From Armigeres subalbatus (Eukaryota; Arthropoda; Insecta; Diptera; Culicidae), in assembly GCF_024139115.2 (NCBI RefSeq), contig NW_026942657.1, positions 124,001 to 188,000 of the forward strand: 64,000 bases of DNA, written 5' to 3'. Numbering within the stretch: the stretch's first letter is position 1; the number at the start of each line of letters is the position of its first letter. Shown piece after piece: positions 10,656 to 18,989 of the stretch. The position numbers were made by a program, and so were the translations under genes. The notes below the pieces were generated by a model. It did no database searches. It saw only the letters and a program-made list of their open reading frames with translations, and was not told the origin of the DNA.

Positions 10656-10870
10656 AAAATATCATTGGTATAATTGAAAAAAGCATTGGTAAAATTAAAA
10701 AGTAGCGTTGGTTCTTTTTCGTAGAGAGTTGCGAAAAATTAAAACTAAAGTCTAGAAACTGCCGTTTTGAAAGTAATTTCAAACTATAAAATTGAAAGTT
10801 CAAGCTTTTAAAATAAACTGTAGAACTGTCAAATCGAAAAAATATGCACAGTAAAAAAGAAAGAATGATA
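10656..10870. mobile_element. Partial MITE of the CACAGAAA family
   Basis: It begins CACACAAAAAAATATCATTG and includes TTGGTTCTTTTTCGTAGAGA and GAACTGTCAAA. The same words, inverted, form the right end of the larger element at 34474-36593 (36381-36593). No second terminus is visible, so the copy is truncated. Confidence 0.6.
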
Positions 10871-10989
10871 TTGTTTGTTTCAAATGGTAATATGGGTAAT
10901 ATTCTTATTAGAATAATCAAAACATGACAAATTTTGAAGAAAGGAGAAATATTGAATTTTATTTCCAATCATTTTCAATTTTGAAAAAC

Positions 10990-11870
10990 GGGAGATTCCT
11001 CTCCTGGCTGTCCTCCGACGCTGATGGTCTCGATCCGCGATTTCCTCAGAATCACTGCAGTCGCCTGGCCGTTTGTACTTTTCGACACCAATTCCACTAA
11101 AATATATTCAAATGAACCAAAATTAATAGGTACACGTCATACATAAGTTGTTTTTGTGCAAATGGCAAATGCAGTAACATTGGAAATTTGCGTAATATTG
11201 TTTTAAGTAAGAACATGTTCTTACTGTTCAACGCTGATGAACATCCAGGTTCAGGTCAAGGATGGTCAAATTCCCGTTCCACAGTACAAGCTGGTCTTTC
11301 AGGAACCATTTTTTTCAGGACTCATTTTTTCGATTAGATGGTCCAACAAGAAAAAGGAAAGCTTCAATGAGATCGACATTCCTCGTAGAGGTAATCACTG
11401 CGGGTCACTGCAAACACAAAAATTTGAGAATAAAACACAAAACACCTCAGATTATTGCCGTGGAAGTGACCACTTACCTTCGGTTTATCGTAGCATGGAA
11501 CTTCCGATTCAGCATACACTTGAGTTTTGCGGCAGGGAGAAAACCGTTAGGTGGTGATCATGGCGGGAGACGGCAAACTGCGGTACGAATGAGTCGTTTC
11601 CAATAGGCTGGTGAAATTAATAAAGACAAAGAAAACATTATTTATCGCAATTTTTAGAAACTGTGGCTGAACCTTCTTCAGAACCTACCTTTCGTTCAAT
11701 ATGTTCAATGTAGTCTTTCTTAGCAATCCGAAAATAAAAATTAGCACCTGCGCTGCGGACATTTTAAACTAATTTTGCAGTGGGGCGAATTTTGATTTTG
11801 TTTTGCACTCTGTTTTGATGGCTACTTTCGCACAAACATTTTTTTGTGGATTTGACATTTCTATATTTCT
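10990..11870. other. Intergenic block without a supported gene
   Basis: Base composition is more balanced than its surroundings, and short open frames occur at 11237-11606, but none resembles a protein. On the minus strand a small open stretch starting near 11514 ends at a strong donor (CCGAAG|GTAAGT), which hints at an exon. The next candidate acceptor gives a stop after a few codons. Left as unexplained. Confidence 0.3.
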
Positions 11871-11875
11871 TACAC

Positions 11876-12038
11876 TGAAAGAAAAACTTTTAAATTTACA
11901 CTGAGTGCAGAAAAAAACACTTTCAAATTGAAAATATAACTTCCAAAGTAAAAAAAGAACTTTTAATTTTAGGAAAACAAATCAACTTTTAAATGTAAAG
12001 TGTAAAACATTTATGAAAACCATTTTTGTTTTCTCTGT
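11876..12038. mobile_element. Small MITE, CACTGAAAG / CTCTGTG ends
   Basis: The left end CACTGAAAGAAAAAC follows TA at about 11874-11875. The right end is GTTTTCTCTGTG. Internal sequence is dominated by AACTTTTAAATTT and TTTCAAATTGAAA motifs. It fits the same broad class as 15089-15348 and 63279-63657. Confidence 0.5.
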
Positions 12039-12194
12039 GCATGTCACAAGATTTCAATGGGGATCCTTTATCCTAGGTGGATTAATCTGGGTTTTTGTTA
12101 ATCTGCTTGGTATTGTCTAGTAGCCTGAAAATTTGAACATATCGACATAAGGAGAGTAAATCCAGAACAAAACATGATCAGAAAACCCAAAAAA

Positions 12195-12345
12195 CAAATC
12201 TGACAATTATTGTATAAAATCTGGGCGTATACAATTCTGTAAGCTTCTTATACAGATATTGTATTAAAATAATACAAATCTGTATTATTTCAATACAATA
12301 ATTGTATTAAAATCTTCCGAAATTGTATATGCCCAATTATTATAC
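12195..12345. repeat. Foldback repeat rich in ATTGTA/TACAAT
   Basis: TTGTATAAAATCTGGGCGTA on the left pairs with the inverse of TATGCCCAATTATTATACA on the right, around a core of alternating TACAAT and ATTGTA words. Likely a small non-autonomous element. It overlaps the 3' end of the ORF at 12340-12768. Confidence 0.55.
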
Positions 12346-12768
12346 AGTTTCTGTGAGGTTCTTATGCAGAACTGTATAAAAATCTGCCATCTGCTGGTTG
12401 GGTGAACACTTCGAGATGAGACTTCTACACAGATCGAGATAAAGAACATCGAGATGTAGAGAATCGATTGTATTTTTTGGATTTTTGTAGATGCGATTAT
12501 CTTTTATAAAAGGTTTGACCACCATGACTTTTCGAACATAGTGATTTTGGGACACCCTAGTCATCATCCAATGATTTCGATTTATAGATTTTATTATCAG
12601 AAATGGAAATAAATGCTGCATAATTGTAATTGGATCACGTGTGAACTTGACTAAAAAAATGTATTTCCGACGGAAAATACAAATCAGCATAATGGCTGTA
12701 GCAATTGGCAATAGCGTTAAAACTAAATCTAACAGTAAAAATGCTCTTAAAGATTGTACGAGACCCAT
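12340..12768 (-). CDS. Hypothetical 142-residue ORF with N-terminal membrane segment
   Basis: This is a single open frame of 142 codons from ATG. Residues 9-33 are strongly hydrophobic (FLLLDLVLTLLPIATAIMLI), followed by a basic FRRKY stop-transfer-like stretch. A second hydrophobic patch (HLFPFLIIKSI) lies near residues 52-62. The rest is polar, with several Cys and His. The last few codons lie in the foldback repeat 12195-12345, so the original C-terminus may be lost. An ORF of this length is unlikely by chance in such AT-rich DNA, but no family or splice partners were recognised. It could be a remnant of a membrane protein or part of an unknown transposon. Confidence 0.3.
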   Translation of the reverse strand: MGLVQSLRAFLLLDLVLTLLPIATAIMLICIFRRKYIFLVKFTRDPITIMQHLFPFLIIKSINRNHWMMTRVSQNHYVRKVMVVKPFIKDNRIYKNPKNTIDSLHLDVLYLDLCRSLISKCSPNQQMADFYTVLHKNLTETV

Positions 12769-12777
12769 TAACCTATA

Positions 12778-13390
12778 CAGGGTGTCTATTCATCTATAAA
12801 AAGAAAATTCCCTGATTTTTCCAGGTTTTTCCAGGTGTTTTACATTAATTTCCAGGCAAAAACAAACGTGCCATATATAGATTTTAGCAGCGAAATGATC
12901 AATTCAAAAAAGCGAATATTGCGAAAAATATGATTTTAAAGAATATTTTGGTGGCTTCACAAAACAATGTTGTAAATTACTTAAGAAATTCCTCCAGGAA
13001 TTTCTTCGCAAGTTCACCCAGAAATTGCTTCAGCCATTCAATCAAAATTCCTTCAGGAATCACATAGGAAATTCCTCCAGGTATACCTTTGAAAATTTCT
13101 CCATAGATTCCATCGGAAAATCTTCCGGATTTTAAAAATTGCTTCAGAACTTCCTCCAGGATTTAATATGAAAATTTCTTTGCTAAAACTTTAGAAAACA
13201 TCTCAAGGAATTGTTTCGGAAATTCCTTTAGGGATGCATTTGGCGATTTCTTTACGATTTTTTTAATTCCTTCAGGTGTTTGTTCACATATTATTCTGAT
13301 TTTTTTAGGAATTTCTTTGAAAATTTAGGATTTTTTTAAATATTATCGAAAATCGCTTTAAATTTTATTTCAGCTGTTACTTAGAAACTT
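12778..13390. repeat. TE end (CAGGGTGTCTATTC) followed by degenerate TTCC/GGAA repeats
   Basis: CAGGGTGTCTATTC and TTCCCTGATTTTTCCAGGTTT at 12778-12830 look like one terminus of a dispersed element; the other terminus was not found. From about 12980 to 13350 the sequence is a loose chain of AAATTCCTTCAGGAATTTC-like words with no coding content. Similar chains occur at 45960-46330, 50340-50880 and 61600-63100. Confidence 0.5.
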
Positions 13391-13391
13391 A

Positions 13392-13651
13392 CACTCAGGA
13401 AAATCGACACATACTTTATGGCAAAAATCCATGTATTTTAAAATATGCATATCATGCGTTGGCACATAATTAATTGCATACAAATTCACACATGGATACT
13501 ATGACCCACATGGATAGTATGTGGGAACACTGATAGAATGCATGTGGGCGCATGGAATATATGTGTCAAAAATATGGAATCCATTTCGCTACCCCCATTG
13601 CAAAAATCCATGTGTGAACTCATGAATATAATGAGGAGTTTTTTGTGAGTG
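13392..13651. mobile_element. MITE with CACTCA ends and TA duplication
   Basis: The ends CACTCAGGAAAAT and TTTTTTGTGAGTG are flanked by TA on both sides (13390-13391, 13652-13653). The interior repeats CACATGGAT and ATCCATGTG in both orientations. Length about 260 bp, no ORF. Confidence 0.65.
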
Positions 13652-13881
13652 TAAGAACACTTCTTAAGGAAATGTTCCGGAAACATGTTTGGGAATTATT
13701 TCAGGAAATCCTTTAGAACTTCTTACGAAAACTTGTTTAGAAAATGTGTTGATGCAAAAATATGAGAATGCTGGGTCTATGACGTTAGGCATAATGCCTT
13801 CTTTATGTCGTGGGGTGTTTTTGGGGCATTTTATGCTTAACATCCTTTATGAATAACGTACTCATGCCTAACGTCCTTATA

Positions 13882-14240
13882 GCAGACCCCACACGACGGA
13901 AAAAGTTTGACAAACTCTTGATTATTGAAGAAAAAGATTGATGGTGTGAGTGTGAACCCAAAATATTGAAGTAAATATTGAGGGAAATCAGAAAAGTTTG
14001 ATATTCCTTTCAATATTTCCCCTCATCTCCCCCCGCAGTTTGCCCACAGGAGTCGATGACGGTTGAGTGTGTGCGTGTTTTGTGCGTTATACCGCTATTT
14101 GATTCGTATTAGTTCAAGAAAAAAATGAGTTTTTCTTCAGCTACGGCCATGCCGGCTAATCAGTGAAAATATTGAAGAAAAGTTTGATGAAAAGTTTGAC
14201 GAAAAAAGTATTGTCAATATATGCCTCGTGTGGGGTCTGC
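13882..14240. mobile_element. MITE, GCAGACCCCACACGA inverted ends
   Basis: The left terminus GCAGACCCCACACGA and right terminus TCGTGTGGGGTCTGC are inverse copies. TTATA lies directly outside each (13877-13881, 14241-14245), a probable 5-bp duplication. The interior has repeated AAAGTTTGA and ATATTGAAG words. Outside it on the left, GACGTTAGGCAT and ATGCCTAACGTC (about 13784-13875) form a separate small inverted repeat. Confidence 0.7.
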
Positions 14241-14278
14241 TTATAGACTAACGCAAAATGAACTCCCCCAAGAAATTA

Positions 14279-14352
14279 TGACGTTTGAGCGGGTCGTATA
14301 ATGAACGCAAAATGAACTTTTGTTCGAGAAGACGACCCGCTCAAATGTCAAA
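14279..14352. repeat. Hairpin with about 20-bp arms
   Basis: TGACGTTTGAGCGGGTCGT and ACGACCCGCTCAAATGTCA are inverse copies with one mismatch, around a loop of about 36 bases. TGACGTTTGAG is also part of the palindrome at 17654-17809, so the two foldbacks may be related. Confidence 0.7.
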
Positions 14353-14478
14353 ATCCATCGGGTGAGTGAATTCGATGAACCCCTGCATAAGTCTAGGGGA
14401 ACTGCTCCTTGAATTCATACCGTGTGCCCATCAATACCATTCGGAAACAAATATTTACAACAAAACGCGACACAAATT

Positions 14479-14907
14479 AGCATTAGCATTGAGCAATTCG
14501 CATAAATTCGTAGGTGGTACTAGCCAAGACTATTGTATGAGAGTAGCATTACTTTCAACCGTTACCTCAGATATTGATTTGGGACTAATCACTATCTCTT
14601 AGATGGAAGCATTGCACTCTCCAATAGTCTAGATCTGTCCTGGCCAACGAGTGCTGAGGAAGGGAAAGGATGGTTAGTTGGACACCTACTTAAGAATGAT
14701 GCAGAGATCTCCACGACCTCTCATAGGTGCCACGGGAGGTTTTGAGATTGTGTGGAAGGTTATAACAGTAGGAATCGTTTAGGTAGAACGAGAAATACAG
14801 AAAGAACTAAGATTGAAATACAAAGTAGGAAAGGGACGAGCCTGGAATTGAACCCACGACCTTCTGCTTATATGGCAGAAGCGGTAGCCACTAGACCACC
14901 GAGCTCG
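14479..14907 (-). mobile_element. tRNA-derived SINE (Feilai-like), minus strand, 25-bp target duplication
   Basis: A 25-base direct repeat beginning TTTACAACAAAACGCGACAC lies at 14454-14478 and 14908-14932. On the minus strand the element starts CGAGCTCGGTGGTCTAGTGG (A-box-like), has an anticodon-arm-like TTCTGCCATATAAGCAGAA, and a B box GGGTTCAATTCC at about 14845-14858. These are RNA polymerase III internal promoter elements. Its 3' end is a short tail of AATGCT units instead of poly(A). Calling it Feilai-like is inference from the tRNA head and host type. Confidence 0.85.
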
Positions 14908-15088
14908 TTTACAACAAAACGCGACACAAATTGAGCCTAAATTGCCTGTTTTGGGAATGTTATTTATATAGAAGCATGTTATTATGGAACAGATACCCTA
15001 GCTGTTCGCGTGACCAACATCTAGTTTGTTTTAGTTTGTGATCAACATGTACCTAGTTTGCTTGGACCTAGCAGCCAAGGTACCGGTA

Positions 15089-15348
15089 CACATAAAAAAA
15101 TTCCATGGTAACAATTACTATTTTGTAGACTACGCCATGTTTTTAAAACAACCACAAATTTTCAGTTAAATTAACCATGCATTCGGACAAATTGATCACT
15201 GATTCAGTTCATGTAACAACATTCCACAGTTGATTTTTACTGCGCGCATGGTAAAATCAAACGGGTTTGTTGTCTGCTGAAAATCGTCGGTGCGTATACT
15301 TAAATTAACCCTCGGAATGGTAGTTTCGACCGCAAGTTTTTTTGCGTG
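15089..15348. mobile_element. MITE with CACATAAAAAAA / TTTTTTTGCGTG ends, TA duplication
   Basis: TA lies outside both ends (15087-15088, 15349-15350). The inverted terminus is about 13 bp with mismatches. The interior has TTAAATTAACC in both orientations. No ORF. Confidence 0.6.
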
Positions 15349-15349
15349 T

Positions 15350-16140
15350 ACTATAAGTTTCAAACGGCCAAGTTATAGCCTATAATAGTCAAGTTAGGCC
15401 ATTTATGATCATAAATATCATGATAAACAGCATTACCTGATGCCATCCTCATACCTCGCTTAACAATTGATTAGGGCCTACAATGTAAAGTAAACAAATT
15501 CAATTTTAACACTCTTCGATAGTATCCCCTAATAGCTACTAATAGTATAAAAATGTTCCGCATCTTCAATTAAATTACTTAGAAAAAACTAATTTTTGAT
15601 TGGGCCTTCAACGTGTTCAAAATAAGTGTAGGCCCACCCTAAAAAACGGCCAAGCTACTCGTTTTTTTCTGTCTGGGATAAGCCTTCTCCAACTTCGGGC
15701 CGATAACGGGTATTTTTTCCGAACCGTCATCGACCCGACCTCGGAGAAAGAAAATTTCCCCTCCCGAAAAGCCTTATCCCGTGTTTACTTTCGAAAAATG
15801 CCGTAAACAAAGGGTCTATGAATGACAAACAAATACAGAATGACTTATCAAGAAGGCCTATTCCGGAGAAACAAATGAAAATAGACTTAAAGTTTTATTT
15901 TAACGATTTCGACACATTTTTGCATGTTTTCGATGCAATTAAGGTTATGGATGGATAGATAGTGTTGATTATGTGCTTTTAGGAGTTTTTGCTGCCTAAA
16001 ATATCATAAATCTGGGAAATAGGAATAGAAATTGTGATGCATTTTTTTCGAACAGCATTTTCTCAATGTTTACGTTTTGGCTGTAGGCCCTTTTCAAATG
16101 TTACGCGAGATACATTCAATTTTCTTTCTCCGCTTTAAGG
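15350..16140. other. Intergenic block without a supported gene
   Basis: The 68-codon open frame at 15600-15806 has no recognisable motif and its surroundings show no splice structure. No repeat boundary was identified. Confidence 0.3.
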
Positions 16141-16148
16141 TGATTATA

Positions 16149-16337
16149 CCAGCCACCTGGCACGACGCCATGTTTCTGTAGCCAACATCTCAGTGTAAAA
16201 TTCATGATGGTATGTGTTTTGTTTACAAGCATCACATTTGATTCTCATTAGGATACAGAACTGTCAGTGGGATACGGTCGCGCAATGTTGGCTGCAAAAC
16301 AAACCTATTGTGTGAGATAGGGATGCCACCGGGCTGG
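16149..16337. mobile_element. 189-bp MITE, CCAGCC...GGCTGG, copy 1
   Basis: The termini CCAGCCACCTGGCA and TGCCACCGGGCTGG are imperfect inverse copies. ATTATA flanks both ends (16143-16148, 16338-16343). A second copy at 18598-18786 has the same 189-bp length and, read by eye, no difference. No coding capacity. Confidence 0.85.
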
Positions 16338-16423
16338 ATTATACAATGAAACCCGTGGTGAATTTCAAATTCACCACACGTTTATCTACATATATTTCCA
16401 AAAGCCCTAATCTGGCGTAATAG

Positions 16424-16675
16424 CACAGACAAACAGACATAACACTCGTCAAATTTCCATCGTTCACTGATTTACTAGTCAATTCAAATAATATTAGTTG
16501 GCCAATCGATCACTAGGGGCGCGCGCATCGGATTTGGTAGAGTTTGACGTTTGCTCACTACCGCCATCTGGATCGTGATTTACCCAATTAACTGAAATCA
16601 ACAGATGTCGTTAGTGTTTGAACGACGATGAATTTGATAAGTAAATGTTCAATGTGTTATGTCTGTTTGTCTGTG
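16424..16675. mobile_element. 252-bp MITE with perfect 22-bp inverted ends and 7-bp duplication
   Basis: The left end CACAGACAAACAGACATAAC (plus AC) is matched exactly by the inverse at 16654-16675. GTAATAG flanks both sides (16417-16423, 16676-16682). The interior includes a GGGGCGCGCGCATCGG patch and no ORF. The CACAGAY terminus and 7-bp duplication are shared with the element at 22867-23181. Confidence 0.85.
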
Positions 16676-17653
16676 GTAATAGTTTGCGTACAGTGCCGAA
16701 ACTCAAATTATGATTGTTCAGCATAACTAAGCAACCTAACAGCATAACTAACTAACCATTATTTCAGGCCCATACGCGTTATGGTTCTTTCTTCTCGTGC
16801 TCTTGAAAAAATATTGGAAAAGGACATGGTTTACAAAATGGCCGATTGCTGGCTTTATTCTATGACTAACATGTTAATAATTAGGGTAACCGTACCCTTA
16901 GTGGAGGTAGCACCAACCTGGGATGGGACTTGCAAAGAGAAAAAAAATGTAACCCCATCTGCTACCAGGCAATCGGTGTCACGAACTGTCAGACAGCATC
17001 TTTAGTGTGAAAGTATTGGTATCCCTCATAAAGTATTTCGTGTGATTTTGTTTTACGAGTACTTTTTCACTTTGAAAAGTATTCAAAAATAGCCGGACAG
17101 CTCAATATTGAGCAATTATGAATATGTGTTTTATTCCCGATATAGAAATCATTACGAAAACAAGTTTACAAATCCGCAAATTGCAAACAATTTTATTGTG
17201 CTCAGAAGAGTCCACTCGGGGCTTAGGTGAAACAGTCAAGGAAACAGTTGAGAACCGTTGATCAACTGTGATAAAAAGTAGAACAAGTGTCAAAACAAGG
17301 AAAAAGAAGCAGCGTCTTTGCTTGTCCCGTCCCAGGCACCAACTAGTTTTAATGAGATTTATCATATTTATACACTTTACGATGGTTTCAGTTGATGCGC
17401 CGTGCTTCAAATATCTTGTTAAATGCAACTTATCTTAATATTTCACCTGAAAAACTATTAAAAACAATGATTTTCTTTAACAAAATTGACTCCCTTGCAC
17501 CTATAGTGGTGCAACTGTACCAATAGTGGCGAGTCTCATGTCATGGTACTTGAGAACCACTGATACGTAACATGCTTCAAGTCAATAAATCATATACTCA
17601 AATTACTCATTTCGATCAATGCACTCCAAAATGCAAGCTATGAAATTGCAACC

Positions 17654-17809
17654 ATGGTCCAATGCACCGAATGAACACAATGACGTTTGAGACGGGCGCT
17701 GTTTACTAAAAATGAACACTTGCATGAACTCGATGAATGAAAAAGTATTCATTCTAAGTAAACAGCGCCCATCTCAAACGTCAATGATGAACTCGGTGCA
17801 TTGCACCAT
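17654..17809. repeat. Palindromic MITE-like foldback inside the TIR element
   Basis: The left arm contains ATGGTCCAATGCACCGA and ATGACGTTTGAGACGGGCGC. The right arm carries their inverses, GCGCCCATCTCAAACGTCA and TCGGTGCATTGCACCAT. Arms are about 70 bp with a short loop. It is absent from the corresponding region of the copy at 29836-37245, which suggests a separate insertion. Confidence 0.7.
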
Positions 17810-18035
17810 ATGCGGCGCCTGAGCCACAGTTATAGAATTCTCTTTCTTACCTCTTTCGTTCTAACGTAAGGTCTAGCCCAACACATTACGGGTAAGACCA
17901 CTGGGCACCAAAATTGTAAGATGAGCACTTTTTACAAGTGTCACTCCAGTTGTCTCTTTTCTACCAAATACAGCATGTAGATTGTGTAAGCTATTTAAGA
18001 CGTGATCGAGAATACACCCGATTCTGTTTTTACAC

Positions 18036-18069
18036 AGATTTTTTTTACACGGCCGTGTAAAAAAAATCT
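18036..18069. repeat. Perfect 34-bp palindrome
   Basis: AGATTTTTTTTACACGG is followed immediately by its exact inverse CCGTGTAAAAAAAATCT with no spacer. It is the centre of a stretch (about 17877-18180) carrying further TTACACGG words, and so may be the middle of an old foldback element. Confidence 0.85.
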
Positions 18070-18597
18070 CATGCAAAATTTTTGCAAAGTTGCTCAATTT
18101 TGCATGATTCGTCGAGAAATCATAAAACTTTACACGGATTGATATTACACGGATTTTCAAATTTTGAACTGAAAACTTTTTTTACACCATAGTAGGGATA
18201 CTGAACTAAAAGAAAAGTCCTTCTCCATGATTATTACATGACTCGCGGAACAAACCTGCAACACTCATAAGAAACCAATGGATAGCACCACTATGGGAAC
18301 CAAAATTATTTTTTACCGCCACTAAAGGAACAGTGTACCCATAGTGGTGCAAGCAATATTTGGTAATTTTTTATGTTAAATGACATCTATCTCATTTTTT
18401 CAAGCAATTTTTTTAGTTTATCTATTGACTAAGATATTAAAGCTGTAAATTTTCCATAATCATCAATTTAAAAAAAATATTTTCTTTTGTAGATCTACTA
18501 ATACCTCCACTAATGGTACCGTTACCCTATCAGCCTCTTTTACAGCCTGAGAGTTCCATGTACACTGAGCCAAAGATTCATCTCTTCAGTGTCTGAG

Positions 18598-18786
18598 CCA
18601 GCCACCTGGCACGACGCCATGTTTCTGTAGCCAACATCTCAGTGTAAAATTCATGATGGTATGTGTTTTGTTTACAAGCATCACATTTGATTCTCATTAG
18701 GATACAGAACTGTCAGTGGGATACGGTCGCGCAATGTTGGCTGCAAAACAAACCTATTGTGTGAGATAGGGATGCCACCGGGCTGG
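18598..18786. mobile_element. 189-bp MITE, CCAGCC...GGCTGG, copy 2
   Basis: Identical to 16149-16337 by eye over all 189 bases, but flanked by a different 6-bp duplication, TCTGAG (18592-18597, 18787-18792). The two copies are therefore independent insertions and not a duplicated segment. Identity implies recent activity. Confidence 0.85.
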
Positions 18787-18989
18787 TCTGAGCACTGATA
18801 TGCACGCGCCCTTTAACGAAAAGCATACGGTTTTCGGATGATTCGCTTATGGTTGATTCGTCGTCAAATGAAGTGAACCCGTATGAGTGTCATCCGAAAA
18901 CGAGATGACTAGTTTTTCAAAACCGTATGCAATGCGTTTTAAATCAAGAAGGTTGTCTATCGAAAAAAAAGGTTGCATTCATATCACAC

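Larger units (their letters stand above)
7246..10656 (-). mobile_element. RTE-clade (JAM1-like) element, endonuclease plus reverse transcriptase, minus strand, interrupted
   Basis: The minus strand reads from 10656 down to 10611, then from 9263 to 7246. A TIR element occupies 9264-10610. Endonuclease motifs are GFIVLG, GWQPINARMCKLRIKGRFFN, GREEMYRPVIGPDSLH, NQIDHVLIDG and the ESDHYLVAV signature (8135-9194). Reverse transcriptase follows with NYRAITLLN, GERSTTDQVFAIRQ, IDFKAA and a mutated catalytic box, FVDDID in place of FADDID (about 7361-7378). Frameshifts at about 8130, 7968 and 7620 and a deletion near 8050 inactivate it. RTE ORFs normally carry out target-primed reverse transcription in the nucleus. 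The name JAM1-like is an inference from family resemblance. Confidence 0.88.
16884..18527. mobile_element. TIR element GGGTAACCGTACC, copy 1, TA duplication
   Basis: The ends are GGGTAACCGTACCCTTAGTG and the inverse of CACTAATGGTACCGTTACCC, flanked by TA (16882-16883, 18528-18529). Near both ends and inside, the motif TAGTGGTGC or its inverse recurs (for example 17508, 18285 and 18349), resembling transposase-binding iterons. A second, heavily interrupted copy spans 29836-37245. No transposase ORF is visible. TA duplication is typical of Tc1/mariner but not exclusive to it. Confidence 0.85.

Noticed and set aside
11450..11530. Minus-strand exon ending at a strong GTAAGT donor
   Set aside because: The open stretch is only about a dozen codons and the next acceptor leads to an early stop. 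No protein similarity.
16149..18786. Composite transposon with two identical MITEs as ends
   Set aside because: Each copy has its own different 6-bp duplication and both are in the same orientation, so they are independent insertions and not the ends of one unit.
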